DNA of 64,000 nucleotides. Origin: Antarctobacter aquimaris. Lineage in GTDB: Bacteria; Pseudomonadota; Alphaproteobacteria; Rhodobacterales; Rhodobacteraceae. Positions 54,909 to 63,593 of the stretch are shown here, piece by piece (positions within the stretch are counted from its first letter, which is position 1; every line of letters starts with the position of its first letter). A program made the translations under genes and the position numbers. The stretch lies in contig NZ_FXYF01000018.1 of NCBI RefSeq assembly GCF_900184945.1, positions 1 to 64,000 on the forward strand. Reading direction: 5' to 3'. Under the pieces are notes generated by a model. That model was not told where the DNA came from and did not search any database. It saw nothing but the letters and a program-made list of their open reading frames with translations.

Positions 54909-57416
54909 ATGTCGGATCGCATTCAAGCCGGGCTGTCGCGGCTGTTTGAGGAGCATAGGATCGTCTTCTGGTATGACGCTGCTCGCGATCTGCGCGAGGA
55001 GTACGAGGCCGTGTATCTGCCGGGTGTCGAGAAGGTCGAGATCGCCAACAACGAGTTCGGCCTGAAATACCGGATGCTGCGGCAGGAACCGAAGACGAAA
55101 TTCCTGGTGTTCAAGGACGGGCCCGAGCCGGAGATGAAAGACAACTGGCTACTGGACCTGCAACTGGCTACGGCCGTGTTCAAGGCCGACCAGGCGGCGA
55201 TCTGGTTGTCCGAGATCGGCCTGCCCGGCAAGTACGAGGCCGTGGTGCGCGAGCATCTCGAGTTCTACCGCTCTGCCCGGCGACTGGAGCGGATGAAGGC
55301 GCTGGAACAGGAGCGCCCCTCGCAATCGGTCAGCGAGGCACGCCGCAACATGTTGGCCGTTTGCGCCGACGCCGATGGCGCGCTGGACACGGTGATCGAG
55401 GCACTGCTGGGTCAGCTGGCACGGGGCAGCGACGACGGGCTACGAGTGATCGAACGCTCCGGCCTGCTGGAGTTCTTCTGGACGCAGGTCGAGGGCGCTT
55501 ATGGCTACGCATCAGATGCGCCGGACTTCGAGGATTTCGCCATCGCGCTGTTCCACTCGGCCTACCGGCGCTCTTTGGGCGAAGACGGCACGCTGAACGC
55601 CGAGGCGCAGCTTGTCTTCAACCGCTGGAAAAACAGCCGTCTGCACGCCGAGGCGTTTGAGAAACTCAGCGGTCGCTATCAGACCCTTCTCAAGATCCCC
55701 GACGACCTGAAGTCACGCGAGTTGAAGCCACTGGGATCCCTGGATCACTTCGAGGAAATCGACCGCCAGATTATCCGCCTGCTGGTGGGCGCGATGTCCA
55801 GCCAGACGGTGAGCGCTGCCGAGGTCCTGAAAATCGTCCGCGAGCGTCGCCAGAGCCATTGGTACGCGCGCTACAAGGATGTGTACGAGGCGATCGGCTA
55901 CGCCACCGAGTTCCAGCAGGCGCTGGCCGAGGCGGTGCTGACGATGTCCTCGCCCGCCGAAGGGGTGAAGCGCTACGTGGCCAGCTGGTTCAAGATCGAC
56001 CAGTTCTACCGCAAGTTCATCTACCACATGCAACGTAGCGGACAGGCGTCTCTGCTGGACGCGCTGTTCCAGAGCGTCGAGAACCGCTACACGACGAGTT
56101 TTCTACTTGCCGTGAACGATGCTTGGCAGGACCAGATCGCGAAGCTGTCCGACTGGAAGGTCGGAAGCTTTCCGCGCCAGGCCGATTTCTATATGGATCA
56201 GGCGGCAGAATTCCGTCGCCTGAAGACGCCGCAGAAGGTGGTGGTGATCATCTCGGATGCGCTGCGCTACGAGGTCGCCGAGGAATGCCTGCGCGAGATC
56301 CGCAAGCTGGACCGTTTCGATGCCGAGCTAACCCCGATGATCTCGGCGCTGCCGAGCTACACCCAGCTTGGCATGGCGGCGCTGTTGCCCAACCGGCAAA
56401 TGACGATCGGCCCGGATGGCAACGTCGCCTCCCACGGTCAATCCGCGCAAGGCACGGCCAACCGGGAGAAGATCCTCGGGATGGGCCGCCCCGGAGACCG
56501 CGTGATCGCGATGAAGGCCGACGACTTCATGGCGATGAAGGCGGATGACGGGAAGGTACTCTTCCGCGATCACGACGTCTTCTACCTCTACCACAATCGC
56601 ATCGACATCGTCGGCGACAAGTTGGCCACCGAAGACCGGACGACCGAAGCCGTCGAAGATGCCATCGAAGACATCACGAAGTTGGTGAAGAAACTGACGA
56701 CCGCCAATTTCAGGAACATTCTGATCACGGCGGACCATGGTTTCCTGTACCAGCATCGCGCGCTGCACGACGCTGAATTCTCCGTCGCGGAACCGGCCGG
56801 CGCGGAGATCCTGCAACGGGGTCGCCGCTTCGTCCTGGGACACCAGCTCAACGAGACGCCCGGCATGAAGAAATTCACCGCGGCCCAGCTTGGCCTCGCG
56901 GGGGATTTGGATATTCTCATCCCGAATTCGATCAACCGCCTGCGTGTCAAGGGCTCCGGGAGCCGGTTCGTCCATGGCGGCGCCACGCTGCAGGAGATCG
57001 TCATCCCGGTGCTGCGTGTCGGCAAGCGCCGCGAGACCGACGTCGGCAAGGTCGGGGTTCAGATCATCTCCACGGGTAAGAACCTTATCACCTCCGGACA
57101 GATCGCGGTCAGCCTGTACCAGACCGAACCGGTGTCCGAGAAGCTGCAGGAACGGACCGTCTGTGCCGGGATTTTCGCAGATGATGGCACTCTCGTTTCT
57201 GATGAGCATGAGCTCACCTTCGACTTTGCCTCGGCCAACGCGCGTGAGCGCGAGCTCCCGGTCAAGTTCCTGCTCTCGCGGGATGCAGACCGGTACAACA
57301 ATCAAGATGTCCAGCTGAAGCTCCGCGAACGGGTCGGCAAGACCAGCCACTTCGAAGACATCGCGGCCCAAAAGTACCGTCTCCAACGCGGGATGGCGAC
57401 CGATTTTGATTTCTAA
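54909..57416 (+). CDS. pglZ: BREX phosphatase-like protein PglZ
   Basis: An 835-residue protein. The N-terminus HRIVFWYDAARDLREEYEAV and LLDLQLATAVFKADQAAIWL are typical of PglZ. The alkaline-phosphatase-like core runs from about residue 425: VVVIISDALRYEVAEECL (metal Asp), MISALPSYTQLGMAALLPN, then ITADHGFLYQ (Asp-His metal ligands). The C-terminal region (ISTGKNLITSGQIAVSLYQT) is an Ig-like fold. PglZ is a core BREX protein. It begins 13 bases after pglX with GAGAGGG upstream. Confidence 0.94.
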   Translation: MSDRIQAGLSRLFEEHRIVFWYDAARDLREEYEAVYLPGVEKVEIANNEFGLKYRMLRQEPKTKFLVFKDGPEPEMKDNWLLDLQLATAVFKADQAAIWLSEIGLPGKYEAVVREHLEFYRSARRLERMKALEQERPSQSVSEARRNMLAVCADADGALDTVIEALLGQLARGSDDGLRVIERSGLLEFFWTQVEGAYGYASDAPDFEDFAIALFHSAYRRSLGEDGTLNAEAQLVFNRWKNSRLHAEAFEKLSGRYQTLLKIPDDLKSRELKPLGSLDHFEEIDRQIIRLLVGAMSSQTVSAAEVLKIVRERRQSHWYARYKDVYEAIGYATEFQQALAEAVLTMSSPAEGVKRYVASWFKIDQFYRKFIYHMQRSGQASLLDALFQSVENRYTTSFLLAVNDAWQDQIAKLSDWKVGSFPRQADFYMDQAAEFRRLKTPQKVVVIISDALRYEVAEECLREIRKLDRFDAELTPMISALPSYTQLGMAALLPNRQMTIGPDGNVASHGQSAQGTANREKILGMGRPGDRVIAMKADDFMAMKADDGKVLFRDHDVFYLYHNRIDIVGDKLATEDRTTEAVEDAIEDITKLVKKLTTANFRNILITADHGFLYQHRALHDAEFSVAEPAGAEILQRGRRFVLGHQLNETPGMKKFTAAQLGLAGDLDILIPNSINRLRVKGSGSRFVHGGATLQEIVIPVLRVGKRRETDVGKVGVQIISTGKNLITSGQIAVSLYQTEPVSEKLQERTVCAGIFADDGTLVSDEHELTFDFASANARERELPVKFLLSRDADRYNNQDVQLKLRERVGKTSHFEDIAAQKYRLQRGMATDFDF

Positions 57417-57453
57417 TGGCGCACCTGCCCGCGACGGAAAGTAGATCGCAACG

Positions 57454-58086
57454 ATGAACGACGTTGATACAAGAACCGCTTTCCTGGTGCCCTCGGAGAC
57501 TCTGTCCTCCGAACCAACACCTTTCGCAGACGCCTGTAAGCGGCGCTGCTTCAGGCTGTTGCGAATGGTGGCAATCCTCCATGGAAAGGGTTTTCATGGT
57601 TTACGGGTCTATCCCTGGCTGTATCCTCTTGCCTACCGCGTCGAGATTTATCCCGCGAAATTTTCCGGTCCATCCGGTGTGCGGTATGATGACGATCTGG
57701 CGCCTGTCATGGAGGAAAAGCGCTTGGTCGCGCGTCATTCAGGAGCCGATCAAGCGAATTACTTCGGGTGGGACGATGTTGCGTCCGACAGTGCTCACGA
57801 GCTTGCGATCAAGTTCATCGACCGGTTCCCTCAGATCGTGAAGGCCGGTTACATCGTCGATTACGCCTATGTTGGGTGGTACGCGACCCTGATCGCACAT
57901 TGCGAGTACGGTTACCTTCCGTACCTTTCCGCGGAATTTGAGCCAGAAACCGACGTCATGCGAATGCTTCAGGCCAATGCCATTGCTGGACAACATCAAA
58001 TGGATTGGTTTCCGCTTCCCCCATCCGCTGGCAATGGGCACCGCTTTGATCCCCGCCCGGAACCACGATGGTTCCAGAGCAACTAA
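57454..58086 (+). CDS. unknown protein inserted between pglZ and brxL
   Basis: A 210-residue protein: CKRRCFRLLRMVAILHGKGF, then HGLRVYPWLYPLAYRVEIYP, ADQANYFGWDDVASDSAHEL and VDYAYVGWYATLIAHCEYGY, with a Pro-rich end (FPLPPSAGNGHRFDPRPEPR). Many aromatic residues and a mixed alpha/beta look; no signal, no membrane segment. I do not recognise a family. It lies 37 bases after pglZ and 15 bases before brxL in the same direction, so it is part of the operon. Such accessory genes in BREX loci are often defence add-ons or modulators; that is inference. Confidence 0.75.
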   Translation: MNDVDTRTAFLVPSETLSSEPTPFADACKRRCFRLLRMVAILHGKGFHGLRVYPWLYPLAYRVEIYPAKFSGPSGVRYDDDLAPVMEEKRLVARHSGADQANYFGWDDVASDSAHELAIKFIDRFPQIVKAGYIVDYAYVGWYATLIAHCEYGYLPYLSAEFEPETDVMRMLQANAIAGQHQMDWFPLPPSAGNGHRFDPRPEPRWFQSN

Positions 58087-58101
58087 TTTGAAGGCCCCGA
58101 C

Positions 58102-60171
58102 ATGAGCACGCTCGACGACAAGATTAATGAACACTTTGCCGGATTCGTGGTGCGCAAGGACCTCGTGAAAGCCGTGAAAGGCAACGCGATTGTCCCGACC
58201 TACGTGCTGGAATACCTGCTTGGCCAATACTGCGCGACGGATGACGAGGCCTCGATCGAGAGCGGCATCGAGACCGTCAAGGAGATCCTGCGCAAGCACT
58301 ACGTGCACCGCAGCGAAGCCGGGCTGATACAGTCTACCATCAAGGAGCGCGGGCGCTACAAGGTCATCGACCAGATCAGCGTGTCCCTGAACGAGAAGAC
58401 CGACAGCTATGAAGCGACGTTCGAGAACCTCGGGATCAAGAAGGTCGCTGTCGATAGCGGCACCGTCAAGAAGCATCCCAAGCTCCTGGTGACCGGTGTC
58501 TGGTGCATCGCGGACGTGCAGTACGAGTTCAACGAGGATGCGCGGACATCCCCCTGGATCCTGGAAACCACCAAGCCGATCCAGATCGCCAACGTCGATT
58601 ACGAGTCCTACAAGGCGGCACGGGAGAAGTTCACCAAGGACGAGTGGATCGACCTCCTGATGCAGTCCATCGGCTTCAATCCGGAGGCCTTTGGACGACG
58701 CAGCAAGCTACTGCAGTTGATGCGCTTGATTCCGTTTGTCGAGCGCAACTACAACCTCATCGAATTGGGCCCCAAGGGCACCGGAAAGTCGCACATCTAC
58801 TCCGAGTTCTCCCCGCACGGACAGCTGATCTCGGGAGGTGAGGTCAGCGTGCCGAAGCTCTTCGTGAACAACTCGACCGGCCGGATCGGGCTGGTGGGCT
58901 ACTGGGACGTCGTGGCCTTCGACGAATTCGCGGGGCGGGAGAAAACCGCCAACAAGGCTCTGGTCGACATCATGAAGAACTACATGGCGAACAAGACCTT
59001 CTCGCGTGGGGTCAATCCCATGGGCGCAGAGGCGAGCTTCTCCTTCGTAGGGAATACCGACCACAACGTGCCCTTCATGCTAAAGAACTCTGACCTGTTC
59101 GAGGCCCTGCCACCGCAGTTCCATGACAGCGCCTTCATCGACCGACTGCACGCTTACCTGCCCGGCTGGGAGGTCGATGTGATCCGCGGCGAGATGTTCA
59201 CCTCGGGCTACGGCTTCATCGTCGATTACCTCGCCGAGATCTTGCGCCACCTCCGGCAGGAAGATTTCTCCAACCGTCCAGACCAGCATTTCCAGGTCAG
59301 TCCGAAGATCTCGACCCGCGACCGGGATGCCGTCTACAAGACAATGTCTGGTCTCTTGAAGGTGATCTTCCCGGCGGGCGGGGAGAGCGCTGCGGACGTC
59401 GAAGAACTGCTGAAACTTGCCCTGGAATCCCGCAAGCGGGTGAAGGACCAACTTTTCCGAATCGATGCCACCTACCCTGACGTCGACTTCTACTATGCAG
59501 GCTCGGACGGCGAGAAGCGTCGGGTGCAGACAGTCGAGGAACAGGAATTTCCGCAGTTCTACAATCGCAAGCACGTAAGCTCAGAAACAGGAAAGATCAC
59601 CGATGCCACCCTGGCGGACGGTGCTATCGTTGATGAGCCCTCAACACCAACGGTTGCAAGATCAGTGCCGGGTGTGGTGCCTGTTCCCGAAGAGGGCCAT
59701 CATACGTTTGTGGAAAACCGCAAAGGCGTGAGCTTCGAAAAGCTATTCGGAAACTACATCGCCGGGGCTTCCCGCATCGTGGTGACGGACCCGTACATCC
59801 GCTACTTCTATCAAATCAGGAACATGATGGAATTCGTGGAGCTGGTGATCCGGAAAAAAGCACCGGAGGATCAGGTTTCAATCCACCTCGTGACCGGTCC
59901 CCACGACGGCGACATTCAGAAGCAACGTGAGCTCTTGGACAGTATCGCGGAAGCTTGCACCGGCACAGGTGTGGATTTCACCTGGGCATTTGATACGTCC
60001 GGGACCGCCCATGCCCGTGACATCGTGACCGATACCGGATGGAAAATCGTTCTGGATCGTGGCCTGGATATTTATCAGGCGCCCATCCGCAGAGAAGGCT
60101 TCAACCTCGGCGATCGGCTGCAGGATCACCGAATGATCAAAAGTTTCTATGTGACCTATGTCAAGCAATAG
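58102..60171 (+). CDS. brxL: BREX protein BrxL (Lon-like AAA+), with a PLD-like C-terminal domain
   Basis: A 689-residue protein. Residues about 1-190 are the BrxL N-terminal region (LDDKINEHFAGFVVRKDLVK); the AAA+ core has Walker A ELGPKGTGKSHIYSEFS (about 220-235) and Walker B WDVVAFDEFAG (about 270), with FVGNTDHNVPFML as sensor. From about residue 535 comes ENRKGVSFEKLFGNYIAGAS, RIVVTDPYIRYFYQIRNMME and IHARDIVTDTGW-like sequence, which resembles the phospholipase D-like MIT C-terminal domain. BrxL defines type 1 BREX and is needed for defence; it oligomerises on DNA. Good context (AAGG before the ATG). Confidence 0.92.
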   Translation: MSTLDDKINEHFAGFVVRKDLVKAVKGNAIVPTYVLEYLLGQYCATDDEASIESGIETVKEILRKHYVHRSEAGLIQSTIKERGRYKVIDQISVSLNEKTDSYEATFENLGIKKVAVDSGTVKKHPKLLVTGVWCIADVQYEFNEDARTSPWILETTKPIQIANVDYESYKAAREKFTKDEWIDLLMQSIGFNPEAFGRRSKLLQLMRLIPFVERNYNLIELGPKGTGKSHIYSEFSPHGQLISGGEVSVPKLFVNNSTGRIGLVGYWDVVAFDEFAGREKTANKALVDIMKNYMANKTFSRGVNPMGAEASFSFVGNTDHNVPFMLKNSDLFEALPPQFHDSAFIDRLHAYLPGWEVDVIRGEMFTSGYGFIVDYLAEILRHLRQEDFSNRPDQHFQVSPKISTRDRDAVYKTMSGLLKVIFPAGGESAADVEELLKLALESRKRVKDQLFRIDATYPDVDFYYAGSDGEKRRVQTVEEQEFPQFYNRKHVSSETGKITDATLADGAIVDEPSTPTVARSVPGVVPVPEEGHHTFVENRKGVSFEKLFGNYIAGASRIVVTDPYIRYFYQIRNMMEFVELVIRKKAPEDQVSIHLVTGPHDGDIQKQRELLDSIAEACTGTGVDFTWAFDTSGTAHARDIVTDTGWKIVLDRGLDIYQAPIRREGFNLGDRLQDHRMIKSFYVTYVKQ

Positions 60172-60295
60172 CTTCCAATCTCCGACATTTTAGGAAATAA
60201 TCAAAGCTCCTAACAGCCAAAGAAAATCGAGAATCCGCAGTAAAAACCAGCTCTCCAAATCAACTATCTAAAGCATTCGACACCTGTGAAGCAAT
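60172..60295. other. AT-rich gap between brxL and the helicase gene
   Basis: 124 bases, clearly lower in GC than the operon. No hairpin with a T-run is evident. It may contain a separate promoter for the helicase gene. Confidence 0.4.
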
Positions 60296-62089
60296 ATGCC
60301 GATAACACCGGAAAGAATCATCTCAGCACTCAAGTCTGAACGGGCGGCCGCTCAGATTGGTCTTGCCTTCAAAGTCCTATCCACAAGACGACAAGGCGAA
60401 TTGACTCTGATAGCGGCGGAACCCGTTCGAGATGGCCGCAGAAGCTCAGCCCTCGATGAAAGCCTGGAAGATTCAAAGGCCGTCTGGTTCGGAGATCTTC
60501 CGGGACGAGGCAAGGTTGTCGCCGTTGACCCTGATCGCGGTGAGCTCGCGCTGAAATACGTGAGCGGCCCTCTTCCCGAAGTTGACAGCCGGGTCACACT
60601 CTATCCCGAAGATTTCCTAACTCCATTGATCGAGTTATGGGATACACCTTGCCACCTGAAGAAGGCTGCAAAGCTCCTCAAGAGAGCCAAGGCACCTGCA
60701 GCATTCGAGAGCAAACCGCTTCCAGCGGAATTCAACCAGCTTCGCGCAAGGCAATCCGAAGCAGTTTCACTGCCGCTCAGTCGTGTCGGCCTGCTCCACG
60801 GCCCACCAGGCACAGGCAAGACATATACCATTGGCGGGATGATTGCATATCTCTTGACGCGATTTCCAGACTGCAAGATCCTGGTGAGCGGCCCGACCAA
60901 TACAGCCGTGGATTCCGCGCTTCTGTCCGCGGACGACTGGCTTCAAAAGATTGGTCGTGAAGATCTGCGGGAGACAATGAAGCGCATCGGCTCTCGCTTT
61001 GAAACCAGCAAGTTTTCGGGGCGCAACCATTTGCTCCCAAGCGGTGTGTATGCGGCATCCGTGGAGGTTGGACTACTGGAAAGTGAGGAACCCTCCAAGA
61101 CAGACATCGAAAAGTACGTCATCTGGAAGGAGAAGCTGGCCGAGGCGCGAAAGAGGCTGAAGGCGGATATTGCCTATACTTGCAGCCAATCACGTCTGAT
61201 CGCCATTACGACTAATTCTTTTTTCCGGCATTTTGACGATATCCCGAAAGGATGGCATTTCGCGCTTGCCGATGAGGCGAGCCAGATCCCGCTACCCGCG
61301 GCTTTGATGGTTGCCAGCAAAGCCCACTGTGTAACCTTTGCCGGGGACCCGAAACAACTCGCGCCAATCGTCCAAACCGATGACATCTCCGCCGGAACGA
61401 TCCTGGGCAAGACTGCCTTCGACGTGTTCAAAGAAGCGCCCAGCGTTTTCTTGAACGAACAATCTCGAATGTGCCAAGGCGTGTGTGACGTCGTATCCCA
61501 CACGTTCTATGACGATCAGCTCATTGTTTGCCAGAAAGCTGCGCGCGACGTAGCCTGGAAGAAAGATCGCAGTCCCTGGTTCCTGAATGGTCGAGAGATG
61601 CCGCGAGTCATGATCGATGATCGTGCGGGTGAAGCCACATGGTCGAAGAAGTACAATGGGAAGATCCGGTATCAATCAGCGGAAATCATCGCGGCAATGA
61701 TTGACGAACTCCTGGGTTCGTACGCGGAGCCCGAAGATATTATGATCTTGACACCCTTCAGGGCACAGCGCGAGCTGATCCGGGGCATGCTTGGTCGCGG
61801 CGGGCGGCGGAACATCAAAGTGAGTACAGTTCACCGTGCGCAGGGAAGCGAAAAGAAGATCGTGATCTTCGACCCTGTTGATGCTGGGAGCTCGTTCCTC
61901 AACAGCGACACAGGTAGACGTCTCATCAACGTGGCAGCCTCGAGAGCGCAGGCACATTTTGTTCTATTGACCGGTCCAGCCGATATGAGGAACCAGTTCA
62001 TCACACGCATCGCAGAACGATCACGTGCCATTTGGGATCGGCGCGGCGACTATGCATCGCCGCTCCGTGTCCGACTGAGGAGTGCATAG
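60296..62089 (+). CDS. SF1 (UPF1/DNA2-like) helicase, BREX-adjacent
   Basis: A 597-residue helicase. Motif I is LLHGPPGTGKTYTIGGM (167-183), then ILVSGPTNTAVDSAL (Ia), FALADEASQIPLPAAL (motif II with DEAS), VTFAGDPKQLAPIV (III), LNEQSRMCQGVCDVV (IV), ILTPFRAQREL, VSTVHRAQGSEKKIVIF (V) and LINVAASRAQAHFVLLTG (VI). All seven are present, so it should be active on DNA or RNA. It is the last island gene before tRNA-Thr, 124 bases after brxL, in the same direction. Helicases of this type recur next to defence loci. It may assist BREX or be a separate defence gene. Confidence 0.88.
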   Translation: MPITPERIISALKSERAAAQIGLAFKVLSTRRQGELTLIAAEPVRDGRRSSALDESLEDSKAVWFGDLPGRGKVVAVDPDRGELALKYVSGPLPEVDSRVTLYPEDFLTPLIELWDTPCHLKKAAKLLKRAKAPAAFESKPLPAEFNQLRARQSEAVSLPLSRVGLLHGPPGTGKTYTIGGMIAYLLTRFPDCKILVSGPTNTAVDSALLSADDWLQKIGREDLRETMKRIGSRFETSKFSGRNHLLPSGVYAASVEVGLLESEEPSKTDIEKYVIWKEKLAEARKRLKADIAYTCSQSRLIAITTNSFFRHFDDIPKGWHFALADEASQIPLPAALMVASKAHCVTFAGDPKQLAPIVQTDDISAGTILGKTAFDVFKEAPSVFLNEQSRMCQGVCDVVSHTFYDDQLIVCQKAARDVAWKKDRSPWFLNGREMPRVMIDDRAGEATWSKKYNGKIRYQSAEIIAAMIDELLGSYAEPEDIMILTPFRAQRELIRGMLGRGGRRNIKVSTVHRAQGSEKKIVIFDPVDAGSSFLNSDTGRRLINVAASRAQAHFVLLTGPADMRNQFITRIAERSRAIWDRRGDYASPLRVRLRSA

Positions 62090-62400
62090 TCCCTCGGCCA
62101 TCATTTTGGTGGCCGGCGCGGCCCGGCCCCCACCACCGCACCCGAAGTTCGATACTTGTCATGGCGTTGATGCCGTCAGGGGGCGGTCACATCATCAACG
62201 CCCTGTGGTTGTCGGAAAGCGGCGCGCTGTTCCTTTCATTTGACGCCACTCCGCACTCGGCTGGAAAAGCCCATTGGCCTGCGAGGCTCAGCTGAGCCGG
62301 ACTCAAGGGCATGTGGGACACGTTGTGTGGCAGATTCGTGGGGCAAAACCACAGGAAACCTCAGGAAAACCTGTATTTCTTTGATTTTCAGGCTTGACAG
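62090..62400. other. right end of the island, no gene; 10-bp inverted repeat
   Basis: About 310 non-coding bases between the helicase stop and the attachment site. GGCGTTGATG at 62163-62172 and CATCAACGCC at 62193-62202 form a perfect 10-base inverted repeat with a 20-base spacer, possibly a terminator for the helicase transcript or an integrase/excisionase binding site. Short A/T tracts (TTTCTTTGATTTT) precede the att core. Confidence 0.5.
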
Positions 62401-62476
62401 TGGTGCCCCCACACGGACTCGAACCGCGGACCTACTGATTACAAATCAGTTGCTCTACCAGCTGAGCTATAGGGGC
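62401..62476 (-). tRNA. tRNA-Thr (anticodon TGT); its 3' end is the right attachment site
   Basis: A 76-base cloverleaf on the minus strand. The acceptor stem GCCCCTA pairs with TGGGGGC, the D-arm is AGCTCAGCTGGTAGAGC, the anticodon stem-loop CTGATTTGTAATCAG gives anticodon TGT, and the T-arm contains GGTTCGAGTCC. CCA is encoded (62401-62403). The last 16 bases are duplicated at 30649-30664, showing that an element integrated here and rebuilt the tRNA end. Confidence 0.96.
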
Positions 62477-62639
62477 GCCTCACGCGCCGCGCGGGCCACG
62501 TGTAGGGATGGTTTATCCCGTCTTGGGGCGCAACGGAAGACCCGATTTGACACCCCGCCGGGCTGGCCCCCCGCATATCAGGTGTTCCTCGCCATTGGAC
62601 CGCGTATATTGGCGCAGAGCCAACAAGAACCGGTGCCCC

Positions 62640-63521
62640 ATGCAGGTCATCCTTCACGCCGGTGTGCACTGCACCGACGACGATCGTCTCCTGAAATGCC
62701 TTCTGCGCAATGCCGAAGCCTGGCGGCATGAAGGCGTCGCCATTCCGGGGCCGTCCAAGTACCGCGCCCTGCTCACCGAGTCGCTCAACAAGTTGCGCGG
62801 CGGCATCCCCAATCCCGACGCACGGGAAATCCTGCTGGACGCCATATTGCAGGAGGACCCGGGCCAGGTCTCGCGCCTGGTGCTGTCGAACGACAACTTC
62901 TTTTCCGTGCCCAAGCTCATGTTCCAGGGCGGGCATGTCTACCAGCGGGCAGAGACGCGGCTACAGACCTTTGCCGGGATCTTCGCCGCCGACCGGATCG
63001 AGGTCTTCATGGGCCTGCGCGACCCGGCCAGCTTTCTGCCCGCCGCCTTTGCCGCCACGCCGCACACGGACTTCGGGGTCTTCATGGAAGGTGTGAACCC
63101 CATGCACTTTCGGTGGTCCGACCTTGTCCGGCGCATGCGCCAGGCGTTGCCGGAGGTTCCCTTCACCCTGTGGTGCAATGAGGACACCCCCCTGCTCTGG
63201 GGTCAGATCATCCGCGAGATGGCGGGAATTGCGCTGACCCGCAAGATCACCGGCGCCTTTGATCTCTATGCGCAGATCATCTCGCGCGAGGGGATGGTGC
63301 GGTTCCGGGCCTTCCTGAAGGAAAACCCGACGATCACCGAAGGCCAGAAGCGGCGCGTGATGATGGCCTTCCTCGACAAATACGCGATCGACGAGGAGAT
63401 TGAGCAGGAACTGGACCTTCCCGGTTGGGACGGCGCCTATGTGGACATGCTGACCGAGCTTTACGAGGAAGACCTCGAAACCATCGCGGCCATTCCGGGC
63501 GTGCGCCTGCTCACGCCTTGA
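62640..63521 (+). CDS. unknown protein, chromosomal flank
   Basis: A 293-residue soluble protein starting MQVILHAGVHCTDDDRLLKC. It carries RIEVFMGLRDPASFLPAAFA and FGVFMEGVNPMHFRWSDLVR, features that recall sulfotransferase-like or capsule-associated proteins in Rhodobacterales but lack a clear PAPS-binding loop. I would not assign a function. It begins just beyond the tRNA and is convergent with the Anbu-type gene, with a hairpin between. Sequence composition is like the host chromosome. Confidence 0.72.
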   Translation: MQVILHAGVHCTDDDRLLKCLLRNAEAWRHEGVAIPGPSKYRALLTESLNKLRGGIPNPDAREILLDAILQEDPGQVSRLVLSNDNFFSVPKLMFQGGHVYQRAETRLQTFAGIFAADRIEVFMGLRDPASFLPAAFAATPHTDFGVFMEGVNPMHFRWSDLVRRMRQALPEVPFTLWCNEDTPLLWGQIIREMAGIALTRKITGAFDLYAQIISREGMVRFRAFLKENPTITEGQKRRVMMAFLDKYAIDEEIEQELDLPGWDGAYVDMLTELYEEDLETIAAIPGVRLLTP

Positions 63522-63552
63522 GGCGGGCCAGCTGCCCGCCCGGATGCCGTTC

Positions 63553-63581
63553 CGGCCGTCACGAGCGCCCGGGGACGGCCG
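63553..63581. terminator. hairpin between convergent genes
   Basis: An 8-base perfect stem (CGGCCGTC / GACGGCCG) with a 13-base loop between the stops of two convergent genes. No T-run follows, but the position suggests a shared transcription stop. Confidence 0.55.
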
Positions 63582-63593
63582 TCTGACGGTTCC

